A model generated the notes under the pieces. That model had not been told where the DNA came from. It saw only the letters and a list, made by a program, of their open reading frames with translations, and did no database searches. Shown here piece after piece: positions 58,900-64,000 of a stretch of 64,000 nt of DNA. This DNA comes from Desmodesmus armatus (taxonomy: Eukaryota; Chlorophyta; Chlorophyceae; Sphaeropleales; Scenedesmaceae). The stretch covers positions 186,001 through 250,000 of the forward strand of contig VIIQ02000773.1 of NCBI GenBank assembly GCA_007449985.2. Reading direction: 5' to 3'. The position numbers and the translations under genes are program-made. Position 1 is the stretch's first letter. Each line of letters opens with the position of its first letter.

Positions 58900-60825
58900 A
58901 TGCATGGCAACAACTACTTCAAAAAGCGGTCCTACCTTGAGACGCAGTCGCAGAGAGGTCATCTGTACGATCGCATGGACACTCCCAAGCTGGGCTTGGA
59001 GCTGAAGGTTAGGAATGCACACAGGGTTAACCAACGTTGGTTTTGGTCCAGGCTGGTGTACAATCACAAAGCTTTCAATCATCGCAACTCTTCTGTTGGT
59101 GCAGGCTACATGGTGCAAGAAGCTTTTGAATGGCGCGAAGAAGGTTGAATTGAGGCGGTACCCCATCGAACCCACGTACCTAGGTATGCCCCCCTCCCCC
59201 CCCCCCCCCCCAATGCAGCAACTGCGGGTGTACCGTGTTTGTCGCCAATTCCAACATCGGCACTCAGCGGTCCCCTGGAAAAATACATTCACACAAACTT
59301 CACATAGTCACTGCTGCCAGGTGCTCCCCCCCCCCCCCCCCCCACACACACACACGTGCGAGTATGTGTGCCTCCCCCCCCCCTCCTCTTCCTGCCGCAG
59401 GTCAACCTGTGTACCTGCTGCAGACTCCTGATGGTTCAGAAGGAAAGTCCACCCTGCCAGATACTTTGATGCTGGCTGGCTACCCAGGAGCATGCATTGT
59501 GAGTGGCGTCATATCAGAACAGCAGCTGACGGTCGGCCTGCAGGTTGTTTGCCAATGCAGGCTGTGGACCAAGCAGACTGCCAGATGATCCCTATGCCGT
59601 TGATGGTTGAGCTATGGTTTGACCAGAACGCCTGCTGCTCATGGCCCGATCAGCAAGGCTGCCTCAACACACCTGATGTAGTCAGACACTGGTGCAATGC
59701 ATGCAATGTTCTTGGGTTGACTGTCAGGGTCTCACCCCACCTTCGAGCGCAAATGCAACCCGAGAGTGAGGATTGTTTATGCGTCTCCTGCCAATCCTGA
59801 TAAATGATGGAGGTTTTGTCCCCTGTGCAGGCTGGGGTGGTCGTGTTTGATGGCGTCACTGAGTACTCCAGTTATGAGCAGTGGGCGGCAGACGAGGGCA
59901 GACACTGCGTGCCCCCTGGCAGCCCCTACGGCTGGCAGCCTGGTGAGTAGCCGTGGGTGCGCCAGCGCGGCTTCTCACTAATTCAAATGGATCATCCCTG
60001 CATGCTGCATAAGCTGCAGTGGAAATGGCACTTGCACATGCTTCGCCAGGGCGCACACTGCGTGCCCCCTGGCAGCCCCTACGGCTGGCAGCCTGGTGAG
60101 TAGCCGTGGGTGCGCCAGCGCGGCTTCTCACTAATTCAAATGGATCATCCTGCATGCTGCATAAGCCGCAGTGGAAATGGCACTTGCACATGCTTCGTCA
60201 GGGCGCACACTGCGTGCCCCCTGGCAGCCCCTACGGCTGGCAGCCTGGTGAGTAGCCGTGCGTGCACCAGTGCTATTTGTCACCGAAGAAGCAGCCAAGG
60301 AATAGGTAGGCAGCAGTGGGAGCGGTACTGGCGTGCTGGGGGCAAATGCTTTTCGCCCCTGGCAGTTGCTGTGGCTGGCAGTCCAGCTGGTGAGGCACAC
60401 TGGGTGCCATTAGTGGGTAGCTTGATCATTGCATGTGTAGCATATGCCCCAGTGATGTGGCCGCAGGTGTCGTGAAGCAAGGGCCGCATGGGTGTGGGTG
60501 AGCAGCAGTCGTTAGGATGGGTTCCTTGAAGCGTGTGTGATGCTGCTTTTGTGTCAAGCCCTCACTTACTGAGGGGAGCTACACCCGTGCTGCACAATGA
60601 CATCAACTTTGTCAGTGACAGTCCCCAACCCATCAAATGCATGCATGCACGGCAGCCTCAAACTCATGGAATTGGGCTGCTCGTGCTGTGTACCTGCGTT
60701 CAGGTACGACTACTGCCCTGTACGGCTGGCACATCGCGTCAGTGTCCCCTGTGGAACCCCCAGAGCCGGTGCCTGCAATGCGTAGGGTCTTTAGCTCCTG
60801 GTTCATAGCAGATGAGGGCAGCTGA
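58900..60825 (+). CDS. ASCH (PUA-like) domain protein, 172 aa
   Basis: Five exons, 58900-59007, 59105-59183, 59401-59498, 59831-59942 and 60704-60825, join in phase. The ASCH domain is a PUA-like beta-barrel fold found in RNA-associated proteins such as the coactivator ASC-1. Visible blocks: LGLELK joined to ATWCKKLLNGAKKVELRRYP (the conserved G-x-K-x-V-E-x-R signature), YPGACI, AGVVVFDGVTEYSSYEQWAA, EGRHCVPPGSPYGW, ALYGWHIASVSPVEPPEPVP and RRVFSSWF. The protein is almost only this domain, with a short basic N-terminus, and has no helicase or zinc finger. The target RNA or nucleotide is unknown. The start is the first ATG in the exon 1 frame. It shares a promoter region with CURT1. Introns carry several C tracts of 10-17 nt. 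Confidence 0.82.
59903..60255. repeat. ASCH exon 4 tail and splice donor in three tandem copies
   Basis: The segment from CACTGCGTGCCCCCTGG through GGCTGGCAGCCTG and the donor GTGAGTAGCCGTG, plus about 100 bp of intron, starts at 59903, 60056 and 60208 (periods 153 and 152 bp). Copies are nearly identical, and the third is cut short. Each keeps an intact 5' splice site, so three competing donors exist in the same intron. Confidence 0.95.
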
Positions 60826-60990
60826 CACGAGGCAGCTATAAACCGCTCCTGGTTTGTGGCTGACGATGCCATGATGCAGCTGATAGCCGCTCCTAGTTTG
60901 TGACAGGCTAGGGCAGCTGAGACTGTGAAGCTGACAGCCGTGCCTGGTTATGGCACATGAGGGCAGCTGACATGATGCAGCTGAAAGACG
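60792..60990. repeat. Four decayed copies of the ASCH gene C-terminal codons
   Basis: CTCCTGGTT...GAGGGCAGCTGA, which encodes the last residues and the stop, is followed by three similar units of 44-52 bp starting at about 60844, 60888 and 60939. Each ends in an AGC(C/T)GCTGA-like stretch. They lie in the 3' flank. Confidence 0.8.
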
Positions 60991-62055
60991 CTGTACACCT
61001 GCAGAAGGTGGAGGAGCATAGCTTGCTCTGTCGATGAGGCCAAGCCTCTGGCTCTTGGCACCAGGATTGCATGTGTGTAGCCAGTCAGTACTCTGTCTAA
61101 CCCTTTTTGGTGACCCAGAAAGGAACGATACTTCACAGTGCTGTAGTCATACAGTGCCGGGCGGTTGTGCAGCAGCACGCTGTGACATGTCATGTTCTTG
61201 CTGCAATGTTCCCGAATGTACTGCAAGATTTGCCACAGGTGCCACCTGTACAGTGTACATAGCACCCCACAGGTTGTGCCTATCCTGGCAGTCTGCATTG
61301 GTCCCTGTTGGCAAAGGGGACTGCTCTTTACTTGCGCCATGGTCGTCGTACAGCACTTAAAATGCATGTTGGCTAAAACATTGCTGCGCCAGCTTACTGA
61401 TCAGGCCTACGCAGGCCGGGTGTACACCAGCAGGAAGGCACGGCAGATCCACATGGCCGTTAGAGACACGAGTCACAGATGCATGCTGCATCATGCCGGT
61501 TGTGGCAGCCCAGTGACACTGCCAGCGTGGCAAAAGCAAGCAACATGCAGGGTGCAGGAACCATTCATCCCAGCCAAACCCACTCAGTGTTTGCCACGCC
61601 ACAACATAAGACAGTGCACTATCCCCACATAAGTCACACACAGTAGCACAAGGCACTGCTACTTGCCCAACTCTCAGCAAGTCACCAATGAAAGTTATGT
61701 GCACCGGTCAATTGTGTGGAATTGCAAGGCAGGCCCAGTAAGGCACCCGCCCTCCAACTGGGCGCCAAACAGTCAAGTGGTGCCTTGCTGCAGTCGCACG
61801 TGCTGCTGCTGCTCTGCATCTCCCGCTGCCAGGGCCCTGAACACCGACCTGGACTGCACTGCAGCCCCATCAACATCAAACACTGCTGTTGTCTGATAGA
61901 CAGCGGTTGTCCACAGGCTCAGCTGGCTAACATGTTTGCCGTGCAGCTGTGCCTGCCGCGCACATGTGCTTCCACTCTGCTGCAGAGCTGACACCAGCAG
62001 CACCCTAAGAGGGTGCCCTGGCTAAGGCAGTACTGCCGTTGCCAGCTGTCTCTTC
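60991..62055. other. Convergent intergenic region; no gene seen
   Basis: It lies between the ends of the ASCH (+) and SF3B6 (-) genes. Overlapping ORFs on both strands lack recognisable domains and plausible splice chains. Confidence 0.4.
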
Positions 62056-62235
62056 CCTCAGCATGCTGCCAAGTGCTGCTGGCTGGCTTCCACTTGGCTG
62101 CGCATCACTTGCTGTTTGCACTGCAGCTGTTGTCTCAAACGTTGGGACCAACAACGGCAGCTGCTCTCAGCATGCTGCCAGTGCTGGCTGGCTTGAGGAG
62201 TGAGGCGTGCTGCGCCTCACTTCTCCTTTGCATGC
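62056..62235. repeat. Probable duplication of the SF3B6 3' end
   Basis: CTCAGCATGCTGCCA.GTGCTG followed by GGCTGGCTT and a TGCGC.TCACTT block occurs at about 62056-62130 and 62166-62235. The second copy contains the SF3B6 stop codon (62217-62219). The copies are degraded. Confidence 0.5.
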
Positions 62236-63870
62236 TGCTCTCCATCCACGCCATGCCGCTCCTGCATGGCGCGCAGCTGCTCCTCCTTCTGCTTGAGGTC
62301 TGCCTTCTTGTTCATCTTTGCAGGGTTGTAGTACTGCACAGCAGTGACCATACACACAATACGACTGGTCATTATGCCATGTACCTGCTGGATGCAACTC
62401 ATGTGTCAACACAGCGCGAGCAGATCAGCACCATGCTTGCAGGGTTGTTGTAGTACCAGTACTGCACAGCAACGAAAAAGACATGCCTTGCCAGGCAGGT
62501 CAGCAGTTGGGCAACTGCGCACACCAGCATGTGCCGCAATTTGTGCCGAACACACTGCCGAACACACTGATACAGACAAGGACCAGGGATGGTTCAAATG
62601 CAGCTGCGAACGCGCAAAAAACGCAAACTGAATTGCAGACAGAGCACAGGCAGTGTGTGTGCACCGTGTGGCACTTGATTCACGACCTGCACAGCTAGGA
62701 GCATGATGGTTGCGCCTCAAAAACTGCACCTGCAGGAGTAGACAGCAGCCCTCAAGACAGTGAAGCCACCATAGGCTGGAGCCTCCTGCACCTTTCAAAG
62801 CCTACAGTGAATCTAGCAACCCGCAGCAACCCTTCACCCCCTACCTGCAAAATGAGGTAGCGGTTCTGGACGTTGAAGCCCCCTAGATGCTCCAGTGCCT
62901 GCTTTGCATCGTAGATGTCCTCATACACCACGTAGGCAGTGCCACGAGTGCCCTTGTCAGTGCCGCTGCACAGCATAGCACAGCATAGCACAGCATAGCA
63001 CAGCATAGCACAGCATAGCACAGCATAGCACAGCATAGCACAGCATGGTGAGGCTGACGATGCATACATGATGAAACAGGCACGGGCGCGTGGAAGGTGA
63101 TTGAGCTGCTCACTGCCAGCACATGTGACCCCTCCCACCATCATGCTGCTGCTGGTGGTGGTGGAGTGCTGCTGTTGTACTGTTTGTGTTGTTGTTGCTG
63201 CTGCTGTTCTGGTGTCGTTGGCTCCGACATGACACAAGCCTGCGCAGAGGCTTCATGCTGAACATCATCACGCTATGCAGGCTGGAACCGTGAGAGGCTT
63301 CAGCAGCAGCTGCAGGTGCTAGTGGTGCACTGCCTTGGGCTTACATGCGTATCTGCCTGATGGCACCAAACTTGCCAAACAGCTCATACATCTGCAGCAA
63401 GCAGCACATGCAGCAGCGTTGCGGCAGGTGTGACCACATTGCTATGTGATATGTCGGTGCAGAGCGGATGCAGGGGCTGCTAGTTGACATGGAAGTAGCT
63501 GTGCTGACATGAGCACACAGCTGAGGACTGGTGCAAAACCCTCCTTTCCTGCTGCTCCTGTGCCAGCACATCAGCAGATGCACCCAAACGTGCTGCAAAG
63601 TCATGGTGCCGGCAGGTAGTGGTGTGGCGCAGCTGTGGTTCAGTATTCAAGAGACCGTCAAGTGCAGCAATTCTGCATTACCTCTTCTGAACTGATGCTA
63701 AAGGGCAGGTTCCTCACAAAGATGACCCTGCAACAAGCACACAACCACGTCAGCTGCCCATATTGCCAAAGGGGGCATGCCCTAACCAGACGAGCCTGCA
63801 TGGAGCCGGGGCAATACCTGTTGACTTCTGGCGGCAAACGCGCCGTGCGCCTGGCTGCAGCTGCAGCCAT
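62217..63870 (-). CDS. SF3B6: Splicing factor 3b subunit 6 (p14/SF3b14)
   Basis: This U2 snRNP SF3b subunit lies close to the branch-point adenosine in the spliceosome. Five exons in coding order: 63818-63870, 63682-63727, 63345-63391, 62845-62965, 62217-62333. They join in phase to give 127 residues, against 125 in human SF3B6. The sequence starts [18 protein letters not shown] (family RLPPEVNR), then the RRM: RNP2 [30 protein letters not shown]1 region [52 protein letters not shown] and a short tail. The near-complete match over the whole length makes this secure. The intron before exon 4 ends in a decamer array in place of a normal pyrimidine tract. Confidence 0.95.
62966..63045. repeat. 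Decamer array at the SF3B6 exon 4 acceptor
   Basis: On the minus strand TGCTATGCTG repeats about eight times and runs directly into the acceptor TGTGCAG. On the plus strand this reads CAGCATAGCA. The array occupies the place of branch point and polypyrimidine tract. Confidence 0.95.
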
Positions 63871-64000
63871 GGCGTGGCTGCTGGGCTGCGCCGCTGCTCA
63901 CACCAGTTGCTGTCGCTGCTGCTGCTCTGCTGCTGTGGGGTGTTGGGGTGATGCTCTGCAGCTGCAGGCCTCCAACCAAAAGACACAAATAGATATTAAA
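63871..64000. promoter_or_regulatory. SF3B6 upstream region
   Basis: The last 130 bp lie upstream of the minus-strand SF3B6 start. They are CAG-rich and carry no recognised element. Confidence 0.4.

Noticed and set aside
1..64000. tRNA, rRNA, CRISPR arrays, bacterial operons, virus genes
   Set aside because: Nothing resembling these was seen on reading both strands; the gene structure is that of an algal nucleus.

Overview
The window is nuclear DNA of a green alga (Chlorophyta), most likely Chlorophyceae. The reasons are spliced genes with short GT..AG introns, plant-type protein families including a thylakoid CURT1, Ala/Gln-rich linkers written in CAG/GCA repeats, TGTAA poly(A) signals after several stops, long C tracts and many simple repeats. 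No rRNA, tRNA, CRISPR or bacterial-style operon was seen. Exon models were built by hand from splice sites, reading phase and family similarity recalled from memory. No alignment was run.

Layout, left to right. 1084-10284 (-) is a complete 16-exon methylenetetrahydrofolate reductase (MTHFR). 10913-11137 (+) is a possible small tail-anchored protein. 12.6-14.65 kb holds a decayed retroelement gag fragment, a TA array and a 1.1-kb near-perfect palindrome. 15597-20727 (-) is a large Gln/Ala-rich nuclear-type protein with an Sgf11/ataxin-7-like zinc finger. 22.5-32.3 kb is a MYND zinc-finger cluster: a broken copy (-), a frame-shifted copy (+) and an intact 1278-residue copy (+). 33519-34670 (-) is a patatin-like lipase. 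35449-39086 (-) is a GT-B glycosyltransferase with its 5' end unresolved. 39986-40826 (-) is a tentative membrane protein. 41454-43961 (+) is an SPX-domain protein. 43.9-48.7 kb is mostly degenerate tandem repeats. 49602-55370 (-) is folylpolyglutamate synthase (FPGS). 56682-58760 (-) is CURT1, head-to-head with an ASCH-domain gene at 58900-60825 (+). 62217-63870 (-) is the U2 snRNP subunit SF3B6.

Two folate one-carbon enzymes, MTHFR (makes 5-methyl-THF for methionine) and FPGS (adds glutamates that retain folates), lie about 40 kb apart on the same strand. The other genes are functionally unrelated housekeeping or signalling genes.

The most unusual feature is a repeated pattern of local duplication. 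The 3' coding end or an internal exon of FPGS, the ASCH gene, the SPX gene and probably SF3B6 is repeated in tandem, as decayed copies, in the adjacent intron or 3' flank. Also notable are TGTGC/TGCTG repeat tracts directly upstream of 3' splice sites in four genes, two long intronic hairpins, an 11-nt MTHFR exon, paired palindromes inside MYND genes, and one-base frame breaks confined to repeat-rich exons.
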